Assembly (NCBI RefSeq): GCF_016808095.1
Contig: NC_068972.1
Coordinates: forward strand, 34,689,029 to 34,753,028
Length of the DNA stretch: 64,000 nt
Direction: 5' to 3'
Origin: Vigna angularis
Lineage: Eukaryota; Streptophyta; Magnoliopsida; Fabales; Fabaceae
The position numbers and the translations under genes are program-made. The notes beneath the pieces were generated by a model. The model had not been told where the DNA came from. It did not search any database and saw only the letters and a program-made list of their open reading frames with translations. Shown piece by piece: positions 23,801 to 36,949 of this stretch (the first letter of the stretch is position 1; each line of letters begins with the position of its first letter).

Positions 23801-25885
23801 GACCACGTCAAACTCACCATAAAATTTATATTTTATGAAACATAGACAAATTATTCTTTATTATGAAAAAAATGTAAATAAATATATTGATTAAAACATT
23901 AAATCATTTATGTTATTCAAGAAAATTATTTAACTTATCAGTACAATTATTTCCGTCACAAAAAAATACATTAGTAGAAAAAAATGATTCTATCATAAAA
24001 TTTTGATGTGTGAAATCAACTTGTTATAATAAGTTGATCAATGACATTTTCGTAAGAAAAGTAAAAGTTATTATGATGTGACCTATTATAATAGGTGGAC
24101 ACTGTTACAAAATTGAAATTATGCTCAAAATGTATTATAATATATGTGTAGGAAGATCTGTCATAGACTTTTATTATGACGGTTAATTCACCATTTGTTA
24201 TAAGAAGCTCTGAATCCCTAATTCTTCAGATCATTTTCTTGTTATGTTTCATGTCTTCACGAATTCTCTCTTCCTTAGTTAATCTTCGTTTCTCTCTTTC
24301 ACAATAATATGTCTCTTCTTCTCTTCACTTGTTGGCCTCCTCACATTGCGTCGACGTGGCCTCCCGCCATCATCTCCATGTTGTCGTATTTGAGACGCCT
24401 TCTCTGAACTGTGTACAATCAAGTTTTCTCTCCTTCCTTCATTAGGGTCGTACATTTTGCTTATTGCCATTCAATATTTACTCCAATGTATTTGTTGTTG
24501 TTACCCATTTCCCTCTATATACTAGTTAGATGCTTTTGGAAAATAATGCTTTAGGCTACTATGTATTGGGATTGCATTAGTGTCAATGGAAAAAACATGA
24601 AATTGGTGTTGTTGTGGAGGAACAATTGTTGTATTGAACCTGAAGACACATAAGTTGAGTTTTTTTGTTTTCTTCTTAGGGTGTTTTGTATCGATAAAAA
24701 GAATTTAGGGGGATTCTTCTATTTGGAGGACGTTTTTGTTTTGTTTTCTTCTTTTTCTCCTTTGGCTTTCGATTTTCTCTTCTTGTCTTAATTTTCTTTT
24801 TTGGTAGAGTAAGCATAGATGTTAAGAGAGTGAACATTTGGGGTAGAGGATTTCAGTGTAAAGAATACTTTGTACCTTTTCAATTGCCAAAATTCAATAC
24901 AATTGAGTGATTCATTTTGCTTTAACTTTACATTCTTTCAATTTGTCTCTTGATTCATTTTTTTATTATTTAAGATTTTCGTGCAAAGTTTTATTGATAT
25001 CATAAAAACTCTCTTGTAACAAACATTTTAAAGATAGATAAAAATTATTATGAAGGATAGGTCTCTTTCTTTCAATTAGAGTGTAGTGATTTCATTAGCA
25101 ACATAACAAAGGACAATAAGATATCAAAATAAATAGTAGTTATACTATAGACGAATAAACAAGTTGGAAAATATTTTTAATTTAAAATAAATTCGGTTCA
25201 ATTTTTTTACTTTTAAGAGTTTATTAAAATATAATTCTATTTTTAAATATTATATTTAAAACATTTCAATTCGATCTTCTTTTAATAATTATATAAAATT
25301 TCAGTTATTTTATTTTTTTGTTTTATGTGTTACACGTCAATCTTATTTTTCAAGTAATAATTTAAATAAAGACATTCTTTTCATTTATGTTATTTTTCTC
25401 TTATATTTTAAGAAACAATTTGTTGATTTAAAAAATCATAATAAACTAAAGAAGAATTACTTTTCAATCGAAGACTTCTGAATATCATTTTTTCAAACAT
25501 ATTCCAAAACATAAATGATCTCCATAAACTTAGCATAAATAGAAGACTGTACCCCTAAAAGATCTAGAAAAACTACCTACATATTAACTCCAACTTCCTC
25601 TAATAATACTAGCACTTAAAATCATGACAAACCCTAACTATATTCATCTTAAGCCAATTAGCAAATAAAACTTTTCATATTACATCCATAAATGAAACCA
25701 TTCTACCCTTTCATATTTTGAATATTAAAAAATTTAGCACCAAAAAATCAAAAGCACTATTACTCAAATGCTTCTTAGATTTATTCTCAATCAAACGCAT
25801 TAACTCCTTAATTTAAAAAATAACATAAAATAATTGAATCATAAAATCTACTATGATTTCTCATCCTCTAAATAATCAAGATACC
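20819..25885. other. AT-rich intergenic DNA, no gene recognised
   Basis: Short open frames only. Around 23970-24200 there is a cluster of small perfect inverted repeats and a TATGACGGTTAA word that recall the subterminal region of CACTA-type elements, but I could not find a matching end. 24240-24470 is less AT-rich and CT-biased, without a recognisable product. Confidence 0.6.
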
Positions 25886-25944
<59 letters not shown>

Positions 25945-26143
25945 GTACATATATACATATGTATATATATATGTATATATATATATATATATGTGTATAT
26001 GTACATATATATATGTGTATATATACATATATATGTATATATACACATATATATACATACATATACACATATATATACATACATATATACATATATATAC
26101 ATACATATATACATATATATACATACATATATACATATATATA
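25886..26143. repeat. Compound TATA/TATACA/TATG microsatellite array
   Basis: About 258 bp alternating purine-pyrimidine sequence built from TA, TACA and TATG steps. The last 100 bp fall into a higher-order unit of about 22 bp (ATACATATATATACATACAT...). All long frames here (poly I-Y) are artefacts of the repeat. Confidence 0.95.
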
Positions 26144-26169
26144 TAGTAATGACAACCATTTTAATCACT

Positions 26170-26520
26170 TTAAGTGTATAGTGATACTTCATAACCCGAA
26201 CAACCAAATCCAAAGAATACAAATTTTTAAAAACTTTCCTCAACCATTCTCACAACCTTATAGCAATAGAACAATGAAGAACAAATTAGAGAAAGACTCA
26301 ACATTATTACCACACAAAGAACACATAGGCTTAACATTATTACCACAGAACAAATAGAGCATAAAATCACTCCTTATTTTTGGAACCTCCAAATCAATAT
26401 GTAAACAACCATACAACAATTTTTAAAGAACTAAAGTTTTAGCTGGTGACATATCATCTAACCAAATGAAGTTCCCTCAATCCACATGTTACATACTAGA
26501 TGGGAATTTTTTTTTGCAAC
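26170..26520 (-). pseudogene. LINE remnant, zf-RVT-like segment
   Basis: Minus-strand translation from about 26470 to 26190 reads SPAKTLVL, then [32 protein letters not shown] and, after stops, GKFLKICIL. This spacing (P-K-LVL, L-GCL-D, CSLCG--ES--LFF) is that of the zinc-binding tail of plant LINE reverse transcriptases (zf-RVT). Stop codons and frame changes show it is dead. No poly-A tail or target duplication seen. Confidence 0.5.
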
Positions 26521-29358
26521 ACTGTGAAAAAGCACACCAATATCATCTAATCTAAAGTCCAATTAAGCACATCCTCGTATTCATTAACCATTAAAGAAGA
26601 AAAATCACATAAACTGACAACAAACGAAGGAAAGTTTCAGTGAGTCTTTGGCCAAGCCAAACTAACAACAGAGTATAACATTACTATGTTAGAATAAGGA
26701 ATTCTAGTCAATTTAGGTATGCAAATGTCAGAATACTAACAAAGATTAATACAATCATCTTTACCTAGTGTCCAAAAAGTATTTCTAGAATAACATCATA
26801 TGCATCCTTAATATCATGCCAAATTGATGATGATTTAAAGAACATACATTTTTTAAAATTAGACTTAAAAAATCAAATATGCATGAGTTTAGTCCAAGTC
26901 ATTTTATCATAAGCAAATTCTCAAGCTAAACATAATATATAGACTTTATTCTCCAACTAACTAAATATTAGTAACTTGTAAACTACCATTCAACTTAGAA
27001 CCACACAAGATAGATCATTTTGTTCCATTTAAAAAATAAGTTTAATGAGCCATTTATAAATCTGAAAACTATAAGACTTGCAAATCTATAATTATTGAAT
27101 TTACAAACTGAATTTTTTTCATCATTCTAAACAACTTCCTTTTTTCTTTTTAAGGAAAACCATGTTTTATTTTGAAGAATAATTCTTATAAATGAGATTT
27201 TTTTTAAGTTAAACTCACTTATTTAGTCCCAGCTTTTACGCTATCATGTATTAATTATTTCTCTCTTCTTTCAATAGGCTATTTACCTATTTTTATTCTT
27301 TCACGCATTTTAAGAAAAAATATCTTTAATATTTTAAAAAAATATCATGGTTTAAAAATATGTTTGTATCACAATAAATTATTTAAATTCATAATATAGT
27401 TTATATATTCAATTATTCATTATTATGATATTGTAGTTTATAATATGATTTACATTTTAAAAATATTTATTCATAACATTTTTAATTATGTAAAGAATAA
27501 AATTGAGTATATATTACACAAACTAAAATACTAATCATAATGTTACCAGCTTGTATAATATAAATTTCAGGATATTCAAACGTAATTTGTGAATCAGGTT
27601 ACAACGAATAAATACTTCATTTAATTTTTAAAATTGTAGCATTTCGTCGTATTATTTTCTGAAAAAATAAAATTTAATACTATGAAACATTCTAGATTCA
27701 ATTTAAATTTCAAAAATTAACTTTTCGATTTTAATTTCTAAATATGCATTGTCATTATTATCACTTAATTATAGAAGGAATGGGACTAAAAGAATTAATT
27801 GATGTTAGAAATTTAATGAAACGATATAAGAAAAAAAAAGTTTCAAAGTAGATTAATAACTTTTTAATTAAGTATGAAATATCTAACAGCTTTACTAATA
27901 ATTAACTTTTCCATGTAACCCTAACACCTTTAAACGATATCTTTATAAGAAAAGTTATTGTATAATGTATTCATTTATTTTTTAAGTTTTGCTGTATCAT
28001 TCTGAAAACCTTGTTTCAGTTTCTTTTACTATAGTGGAAAAATAATGTAAAATTCATACTTTAATTCTTATTTTTTATTTAATTATTGATATTTAGAAAA
28101 AAAGTATTTTTTTATTTCTATTATTCAAATTTTTAAATTTTATGTAATATCAATTTATCCTAATAAAAACAACTGTATATTAGAATTAATTAATAAATTT
28201 GAATAATTTCAATGGAGTTTCTACTAATTTTTTTATTGAATATTTAATTTTTATTTTTTCCTATTATCTTTAAAAAATATTTAAAAAGTATAATGTTATA
28301 TAATTAATATAAAATGATATTATAATTAATATAAAATAATAATTAAATTTTATTATTTTCATTACATTTAACTAAAATGATTCTATCAATGGGGACAATC
28401 TCTAGATTATGATAGGTAATGATGTAAAAGTGATATAAAAATTCAACGATCTTCATATCTAACATGTTTTTCATTCGTCATTTTATATTAATAATACCAC
28501 TTTTATATTAACTATAATCTTACATTCTTTTGACAGATGAATAAAAGCAAGCAAGATTATGGGATAAAATAATATCTACACCACCTAATTAACAGAAAAG
28601 GAAAACAATAAAAACTCAGTTTAAAAAATACAATCTTTTTTATAAATTTAATTAAAAATACTCAAATTTATAATAAATTTAAATGAATTAAATATAAATA
28701 TTATAAAAAAAAGGATTTTTAAGATATGATTATATGTAAAAGAGTTAATATAATTAATGATTTTGTTGTTTACGTAGTTGATATGGTTGGCATAGTTAGT
28801 TAAGAATCCAAGGTGATATTGCAGAAAAGATAGTATGACTGTGTAAGACAGTGATGGCACAATTATATAGTATTTATTATTGAGAGTTGGAGATCCAAGA
28901 AATCCCTTACTTTCATGCAATGGAAAGAAGAAAAAAAAGTATATAAAACAGCCATTTTGGTATTTATTTTTCCTAAAGACTGCAAAAGCTGAATGCGTGG
29001 AAACCTTGTCTCCATGCCAAACCTTCACTCAAAAGAGGAAAAGTTGCATTGCCTTTTGATGAGTAGTGTGAACATTTTGAATGTTAATTTCTTTTGTTTT
29101 CAAATATATAAAAAAGCTTTAGTGAGCCCTAAAAAGAAGAAAACTAGTGGGCTCATCTTCTTTTCAAATTCTCTTTTCCTACTATTCTTATGATCTTTGA
29201 TCGTCTTCTTTCACTATCTTCATATATTTATCCAACCTTTTTTCTCCTCTCGGGATGAACACTTCAATCATAACTTCCACACTAACAACTACATTTTCAT
29301 TTCAAAACATTTTTCAGACACCATATGGACTTTATGAACCCAACATCGTTTTTTTATG
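26521..29358. other. AT-rich intergenic DNA, no gene recognised
   Basis: Open frames are short and low in complexity. Nothing with codon structure or a known motif. Confidence 0.55.
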
Positions 29359-31480
29359 GTTAAATCATATCATTTGTTTTCATTTTTTTAAGACAATCCT
29401 AAATTTGTTTTTTTATGTCTCAATTTAATTTAGTTTTTGTAATTTAAAGATGTCACGTGTCAATTCATAAATTTTTTAAACTTTTATTTATTTTTTAAAA
29501 TTGACATGTGTCAAGCTGAGGCTAGCATGTTGTGATAATGAAAATATCACGTGTCACTATCACACTAAATGCCATCTTGTCTAAAGTTGTTGCCCATGGT
29601 AGTGAAGCAATTAGGGTTTTCTGGTTTCCTATGGCAGTGAAGTAGTTAGAGTTTGCACGTTGTTGTTGTTTCGCGATGGTTCTGTGTTGCAGATGTGTGG
29701 AAGAGACGCGATTTTTTGGTGGTCTTCTCTGGTGATGCTACGAAGTGTTGAACTCGCAATTTGAGATTTTCTGGTTTGGAGAAGATGACAAATGACGTTG
29801 TGCGTGGTGAATGCAATTAGGTTTCGTCACAGTTTTGAAAGGGAGATTTGCGCTGGTGTAAACTAGCATGACGATTTGGGATTGCAGGTTCGAAATGTGA
29901 TTCACGATTTTGGGTGCTAGCGATTTTGGGGTTTTGGTTTCTTTTCAGATTTAGGGCTTAGTGTTTGATAAGTGTGATAATTACCTAGTATTTTCACTTA
30001 TTATAATCTCTTTTGCATGTGTTTATGTGTCAATTCTCACGAAAATATGTAAAAATTGTATATAATTGTTTCTAGATGAGTATGATTGTTTTTGTGTGTT
30101 TATTTTGTAGGAAAATAAGGATTGGAGAAGAATAAATGTCTCTTCCTACATCATTCGCTCAAGCCAATAGTCAAATTCGCTCAAGCTACTTAAATTAACC
30201 CATTCGCCCAAGCCAGCACAAAATCTGGCCAAGCTAAGCAAAAGGTCCATTCGCTCAAGCGAATGATGCTACTCGCCCAAGCGAGTTGTATTATTTTTGT
30301 ATTATTTTAACTCGCTCAGTGAGTTGACTTATTTTGGGCACTCATTAAATAAGTCAAGAGCGAATAGCAGAGTTAGTTTTTGACAGTGGGAACACTGCAT
30401 AAGCTCTCTAGCTCGAGTTTAGGTGCTTCCAAGGTACAAGGACACCATCTTTCATGATCCACTCCACCATTTCCACTCCATCTTGCTTCCTAGATGTATA
30501 TGAGTAGTTAAAACTCCATTTCATTGGGGTTGAAAGTAATGTATCGAAACTCTATGTAAACTTCTCTGATTAATGCATAATCTTTGATGAATCTTGTGTT
30601 CTATTTTGGTTATTCACACATATGATGGGAATCTGAGCTATTTGAGTGGTTTTAATCATAAGAAAATGTTGAGATCATGGACATAGGTAGAATAACCAAG
30701 GGAATTTAATTCTAGACATAGATTAAAGCTTTTGGCCATCATAAACATCATGCTTAATGCAAATCTTATGTTTGAAACAACTAAGGGATTAGTGTTTTTG
30801 CATGAAGGTTTAGAACTTGTCATCTAAGGGATTAGAAACTTGTATGCTCATGATGTTCATGTATGATTCTAGAAGAACTGTATTTTGTAGAGAAGAACAT
30901 TGAGTTTTGAACATGAAATCCAACTCTAATGAATCTAAACTGGACTATTTTTATTAATATGTAAATCTGAAATTTTTATTTAAGTTGTTTATAAAAGCAT
31001 TTGATGTTCATAATTGTAGCCAAATTAGTAAATAATCATAATTAGCCAATTTGATACAAATCTCTTGGAAAAACGATACTTGAACTTACCATTTATATTA
31101 CTTGTGCAATTCGGTGCACTTGGTGAAGATAATGCCTAACACTTTGTAGGTTGAGATTTCGAACAATGATGGCTTGTAGTGTGTTGCTATGTGGTGGTTG
31201 ACGAAGACAGAAGGTGTAAGGATGGCGAATCATCGGTGATGGTGGAAGGAAACCATTGTGATTTGATGGTGAGAGGTGAAAAAAGACCATAGGCAGCTAC
31301 GTTAGAAAAAATGGGTCATGTCATTCACTGAGGCTCACATGGACACTGTGTCGTTAACGATTTATATGCCATGAAGGAAAAAGACTAAAAATACAAAAAT
31401 TATGACCACTTTGAACGCCAAAAAAAGTCGATGACCATTTCGAATAGAAGTTACGAAAGTAGGGACCAAAATAGGTATTA
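29359..31480. mobile_element. Possible degenerate MULE hosting a solo LTR
   Basis: The right edge (GTAGGGACCAAAATAGGTATTAAG, 31457-31480) resembles the outer end of the clearer MULE-like element at 51680-53030. The left edge may be GGTTAAATCATATC at 29359. The flanks TTTTTTTAT and TTTTTAATT match only partly. Sequence between the edges and the solo LTR (29580-29965 and 31142-31300) is GC-richer and 5'UTR-like, as in gene-carrying MULEs. Confidence 0.3.
29966..31141 (+). mobile_element. Gypsy solo LTR (TGATAAGTG...CCTAACA)
   Basis: The start TGATAAGTGTGATAATTACC and the end motif (CGATACTTGAACTTACC, TATTACTTGTGCAATTCGGT, GCACTTGGTGAAGATAATGC) match in layout the better preserved LTR at 60508-61838. 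No internal region or second LTR is nearby. 30155-30365 is full of CGCTCAAGCGA-type words. A target duplication was not found. Confidence 0.6.
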
Positions 31481-33464
31481 AGTTTTTAATTTTTGTATAA
31501 ATGTTATACAAATATGTTTATTAAAATTAATATTTTTATTAAATATTTTTAACAAAATTAAGTTTAGTTATATTTATATTTTACATTCAACTTTATTTGA
31601 AATTGTTTCCAAGTTTTAAATTTATTTAGTTTAAATTATTGTAAAATTGTTTAAAATTATTTAAAAAATTTACATTTGAATTTATAAAATTGTTATTTTT
31701 AAACGAACTCACATATTTGAATAAAGATTGTTGAATTTTATACAATTTAAAAATATACAATTATTTAGAAGAATTGAAAAAATTGATAAATTTATTTTAT
31801 ATTATGGGATACAATTGATAAACAAGTTTAACATATTTGTTAATTAAAATTAATTTTACATTATTTTCTATTAATGTGAAATCCCAGAAAATGGTGTTTT
31901 AGAAGTGGTGGTAGTCTAAAAATAGTGAGACTCGATTATTTTAAATATTAAACCGGTTTTATTATAAATAGTTTTGTTATAAACAAGTTTCATTATTTTA
32001 AGGGATGCTAGAGTTTTCTTCAATTGATGCTAATTGTGTATGTTAGAGGATGCATGAATATGGAACTGCGTGAGTAAAATTATGTTCTATGATTGAATGT
32101 AGAGAAATCAATTAGGTGTTTGACGTTTTGTGTGTTGATGAATGATGTATAATATGTTGAATCTATTTATATATGAGATTGATGTTGAATTTAGTGTTGA
32201 TAAAGTGAATTGTGATGATGGAATTATTGGGAGTTAGGGTTACTCTTGGTTATAGGTTATTTTGGTCTAGGAATGAGGTCTTAGAAAGTGAAAACTGTGA
32301 GAGAAGTCTTGTGAACTGGTTTGGAGTATGTGAAGTCTGTTTTGAGTGTGTTGTGAGTGATTAAGATGTTTAAAATGGATGAAATCTGTGGGGAGAAAGT
32401 TTGGTGATAGATAAGGTAGAGTTCTACTTGGTTTAGAACTCAATTTGAGGAAGTGAACTAGTGAAAACTTGAGTTAGAGGTTCTATGCTAAAATGGTCAG
32501 TTTGGAGAGTTTTGGTAAGTTAATTGGGACTTGCTTGAGTCCTTAACTTGCTTGAAATTGTGCCAAAAGTGATAGATTGTGATTTGGGTCCCTAAGTTGA
32601 TAAATTTGATGTTCTAGAGTAGGAATTGATCCATAAACACTTTAGATTGATGTTAGAAAGGTTTAGGAACGTTTAGTCAAGTCTAATTAGGTATATAACA
32701 CAATTTAGGAGTGTTAGAAGTTAGGAAAAATAGTTAAAATTGGTAAACTTGGGTTGGGTTGCTTAATTCTGCAGAATTCGTGTTGCATAATTATGCAGAC
32801 TCGTTGTGCGAATGGATTCGCACAACAAGTGATCTTGGAGAGCTGCTATCTGTTTGAGCAATTTGCACAGTGAGGGGGTGCGCTGTGCGAATGGCTATGG
32901 GGTTTGCTCTCTGTTTGATGATTCGCACAACGAATCATTTAGCTGAGCGACTGGAGGTGGTTTGGGGTCACTGCCAAATTAATTCGAATAGCGAAAGGTG
33001 GTGCGTAGTGAGTGTTTAAGGGGTTTGGGCCACTGTCTAGACTTTCATATAGCGAGTTGGGCCGCTATGCGAAGGGGGTTGAGGTCTGGTACTACTGGAA
33101 GTTTATTCGCACAGCGAGATTGGGTCGCTGTGCGAGAAATCTCGGGTTTCGCTATGCGAGAGGGTGCGCTGAGCGAATGGTTCATGTTTTAATTTCCTCT
33201 TTAATTCTTTGTTCCTGTTTGATTTAAATGAAGTTTTCAGATCCATTAGGAAGCATGTATGAATGTGTATTAAGTTATATGATTGATCATGATCTAAGTT
33301 ATGTTACAAATCAAAGTATATGGTTTCAAAGTATGGTTGATGGACGTAATTCCATGATCCTCACGGAGAGGTTATATGGTGGTTCCCTGTGTATGTTTAG
33401 AATGATTGCAGGAAGCTCAGTCTTGGGGGTTATCCTGAAACTCCAATGGTTTTTCACTCTCACG

Positions 33465-34989
33465 TATGCTTTGTTCTTTTGTAGTGATTTGGGGGAGATG
33501 ATTTAGGGGAGATGATTTGAATGGATTTGAGTGGATTTGTGGGTAATTGAGAATGGATTTGGAAGTAAAGTTTGTGAGAATTAGTGTAGGATTTGATTGA
33601 TGTGACAGATTTAAAAAATTTATTTAATTGGTAGAAATTAAAGATTATCAAAAAACCCCTAGTTATTAAAATAATATAAAATGATAATTGTTAATGTTAT
33701 ATTTAATTTCAAAAATGTTTATAAAGAGTAAAAAATTAAAATTAATTATTAAAATTATTTTTTAAAATGTAAAGAAATTGTAATTTAATAAATTAAAATA
33801 ATTATTTTTAATCATGAGAAAAAAAAATTAAAATAATTATTTTTATAAGACAACATATTAAAGTAAAATTTTAATTCTTGTATTTTTTATATCATATTTT
33901 AATTCTTATAATAATTAAAATACTAATAATGTAATAATATTACTACTGTATTCACAGTAACAACAATATTCACAGTAACAGCAATGTAATAGTAATTTGC
34001 TGTCAACATAATAAAAAACGAGGTCCATGTGTTGATGAGGGAAGAGCTACACATAACAACTCACATCTCCCTCTATGCAATTGAAAATTTTCATTCCCTA
34101 GGGACTCTTGTTGCACTAACCAACAGGGATTTGAATATGAAAATTTTATCTTCAATTTTGCGGCTTTCATCAATGCAGCGACGAAAGTCGAAGTGGGGGT
34201 GGTGAAATTTCTATTGGGTTCCAAATTTGGATTCAAAGTTGATAAATTTCAGTGGTTTTTGTTGGTGGGGTGGGGAAACTATGGAGTTGTCGGCTTCGCC
34301 ATGTTCCTTGGCGAGAAGCTCGCTGGAGCAGATGCTGGATTCACTTCGGCGGAGGGACGAGGAGGAGAAGAAGAAGGATGCGCCACCGACCTTGCCTTCG
34401 ACGCTGACCTCGCGCAAGGCTTCCTCTGACACGACAGTCGCTGTCGAACAATTTTAATGAGGAGAAGTAGTGAGCGCCGTGTCGTGCTGGAGAACGAAGT
34501 TGCTTCTAATGAGGAGAGTGAAGTGAAGGAGATGGATTTGGGGCAGAAGATGAGAAAGTGTGGTTTTGGGAGCAAGAGGTTGAAGAAGGATGTGGAGTCT
34601 CCTTATATGGCAATTTCTTCCAGTTCATCTGGGAAGGTTTGGGAATTAGATGGTGATGATCTCTCTTCTTCGTCTTATTCACCTTCTTCACGCTGAACTC
34701 GTTCTCTGCTTCGTCTTCTTCATCTTCAACGTCTCTCATCTTCATCCTCAACCTCCATTCTTCTTCACAGTGAACCGATTATATTAAGTATAAAAAATCA
34801 TCTGGGAATTATTTTGAGTTATAGGGGCATTTAAGAGAATTTGCATTCCATCCCTCCAAATCTCACCACAACCGCGAGTGAGTGAACAGTACAAGCATCC
34901 CGCATTTCACTTCAACCGAACGCGTAATGAGCTTACTTCCTCGCTCGCAAAACTGTGTGAACAGTTAAATTGCTTCAAACGAACATAGC
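33465..34989. mobile_element. Insertion carrying a myosin gene fragment, ends weakly inverted
   Basis: It interrupts the solo LTR, whose text appears to pass from CACTCTCACG (to 33464) to GGTAGAGAAGATTG (from 34990). The left end TATGCTTTGTTCTTTTGTAG resembles the reverse complement of the right end, GCTATGTTCGTTTGAAGC. Both ends continue into GGGGGAGATGATTT / GGAGGGATGGAAT-like sequence. This suggests a terminal-inverted-repeat DNA transposon of uncertain family. No clean target duplication identified, so the ends are approximate. Confidence 0.5.
34281..34665 (+). pseudogene. Captured class VIII myosin N-terminal fragment
   Basis: From ATG at 34281 the frame reads MELSASPCSLARSSLEQML then DSLRRRDEEEKKKDAPPTLP. 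After a shift the next frame (34457 on) gives KEMDLGQKMRKCGFGSKRL followed by KKDVESPY. Plant class VIII myosins (ATM2 type) begin with the same series: SASPxxLAxSSLEEMLESLR, KDxPPALPSRP, then a KDLG...FGSKK...ESPY stretch. The motor domain is absent, the frame is broken around 34440-34460, and the fragment sits inside an insertion within a solo LTR. I read it as a transposon-captured piece, not a gene. The spliced or genomic nature of the donor copy cannot be told here. Confidence 0.7.
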
Positions 34990-35548
34990 GGTAGAGAAGA
35001 TTGATCCATATTGTGAGGAGTAGCAGGAGGTTCTAGTCTTGGGTGCTTTCAGTATGATCCAAGGTGAGTGATAACGGACTAACCACGTGGTAGGGTGAAA
35101 CCCATCTGCAATGGCTTTGCAAAGCAGTAGAGGCCACCACGAGTGCACGACCCACCATAGCTCGACAATCATTCTAAGTCCGGACAGTCGGTTTAGGTCT
35201 TTGCATGTTAAGATGTTTGGATTGGATTAAATTATACATGATTCTTATATGAAAGGCTTTAAACTTATGATGTATTGTTTTCTATCTAGCTTACCCTTGT
35301 TTTTTTGTGTCTGTCTTTGTATGTTGTTTCTCTATTGTGATGATCACCTAATGGTGTGAGCTTAGGGATCCACCTTTTCAGTTGTTCCAGCTAGAGTTGG
35401 GAGAAGATACATATGAGTTGTTAGATAGATCTACAAAAGTAGATCTCTTCTTTGAGCGATGTTTGTTTTATCTAGTTTTTCTTTTAGCATCTATGTAACG
35501 TTTCATTTGTGGTAGTTTTATACTATTAAAATGGGATGTTACCATTAA

Positions 35549-36940
35549 CATTACTTTTTATTTTATGAAATGCAATCTTTGTTTAAAATATTTTTTATAT
35601 TTACAATTTACCAAAACCTAAAAACCAGAAAATGCTCCAAAACCATTCAGAAAACTTTTAGCACATATTATATTTCAAAATTAAAATTATTAAAATACAA
35701 AATATAACTACTAACATTAAAGCTATCAAAACTAAAACTATTAAAACAAAACTAAAACTAAAATAGATTATGTGACATATTTAATTAAGACAACAAAGAG
35801 AAGAACAAAAATATGTCTCCTTCACAAACATTGAATGTTACTCAGTATATTGTAAGAACTTATAAATCCCCTTTTCATAATGTGACATTCATTCATGTAA
35901 CTTTCATCTATACTATGTTCATAACAAACTCCATCAATCTCAGTCTTTTAACTCTCACAAGGTAAGACACTACCCATTTAGAAAAAAAATATTATTAATA
36001 ATTTGTTAACACGTATACGAAGAAGTCTAACATCATAACTTTGATAAAATTTTGACAGCATTTTGCATTGGTCTCTGAAGTACACGAAATGAAAGTTATC
36101 ACTCATAACCACAATCGTCTCAACTGAAATGGTCTCAACTGAAATTTTATCAAATTTATGCATAAACTTCAATGTACACGTTATAGCGAATTATGAAAAA
36201 TAATTTATCCAAACTGTCCAATTAAACAATTCGAGATTTAATACAAACTATTAAAAGTTTAATCATTTGCACATAATTTTAAATCAGAACTAAGGTTCGC
36301 CCAATGTTTAACTAAAATTATAATAAATCTAAAAAAAACTAAAATTATATAAATATACAACATCTAATAAATCTAAAATTAATCAACTTACTAATACAAA
36401 CTAAAAATATAATTTAATCAATCACTTAATAATTAATCAAACATCATCAATAAAACTAAATTTGAGTGTGAAAATATTCTACAAAGTTAAATGAAACAAA
36501 CATGTTAACAAAACTAAGAAATAAAGCGGTGAGAAAAACTTCTCATAACAAAGTTTCTCAAATCCCTAAAAAATTTGGTCAAGATAAATAAAATAATAGG
36601 AAACATAATGGAAAAAATCACATGCAAATTAAGTCATATCCAAAATTGCTAACATGTATACGAAATATTCATTCAATATTTAGTGTACATAACAAACCTT
36701 GAACAAAGTTGGAAGATGGTAGAGGAGTCGTCGCCGCCATTGTGGATGAGTCCTCGCTGGTGAGGGAGAAATGAGAACTCTTCTCGTTGCTTGAAGGTGT
36801 TCAAAACACAGTTCCTACACGAAAACAATCAAGGAAAACAAAAGAAAATCATACCCAAGGAAATCAAGCAACATTCATTTGTATTAAATGAAAGAAAAAT
36901 TGTCTTTGATGTGGTCGCACTTGTCACCACAATTGTTGGG
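35549..36940. other. Intergenic, no gene recognised
   Basis: AT-rich with only short frames. 36710-36790 is a GC-richer, UTR-like patch that may belong to the CACTA-like sequence to its right. Confidence 0.5.
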
Positions 36941-36949
36941 AGGCCTGAG

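Larger units (their letters stand above)
31875..35543 (+). mobile_element. Large gypsy solo LTR with TSD ATTAA, interrupted by a DNA insertion
   Basis: Starts TGTGAAATCCCAG and ends ATGGGATGTTACC, with ATTAA on both sides (31870-31874 and 35544-35548). The block around 35185-35370 (TCCGGACAGTCGGTTTAG, TAGCTTACCCTTG, TGATGATCACCTAATGGTGT) parallels 50108-50290 in the third solo LTR, so both belong to one superfamily. Net of the 33465-34989 insertion it is about 2.1 kb. 32780-33180 is rich in GCACAGCGA and TTCGCACAAC inverted words. Confidence 0.8.

Noticed and set aside
25851..26357. Several overlapping frames of 60-132 codons on both strands
   Set aside because: They are translations of the TATA/TATACA microsatellite (Ile-Tyr repeats), not genes.
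28648..29028. 126-codon minus-strand frame
   Set aside because: Composed of AT-rich codons (Ile, Asn, Phe, Tyr), no motif; expected by chance in this composition.
34193..34757. A working myosin gene at 34.2-34.7 kb
   Set aside because: The frame is broken within the N-terminal region, no motor domain follows, and the sequence lies inside an insertion in a solo LTR.
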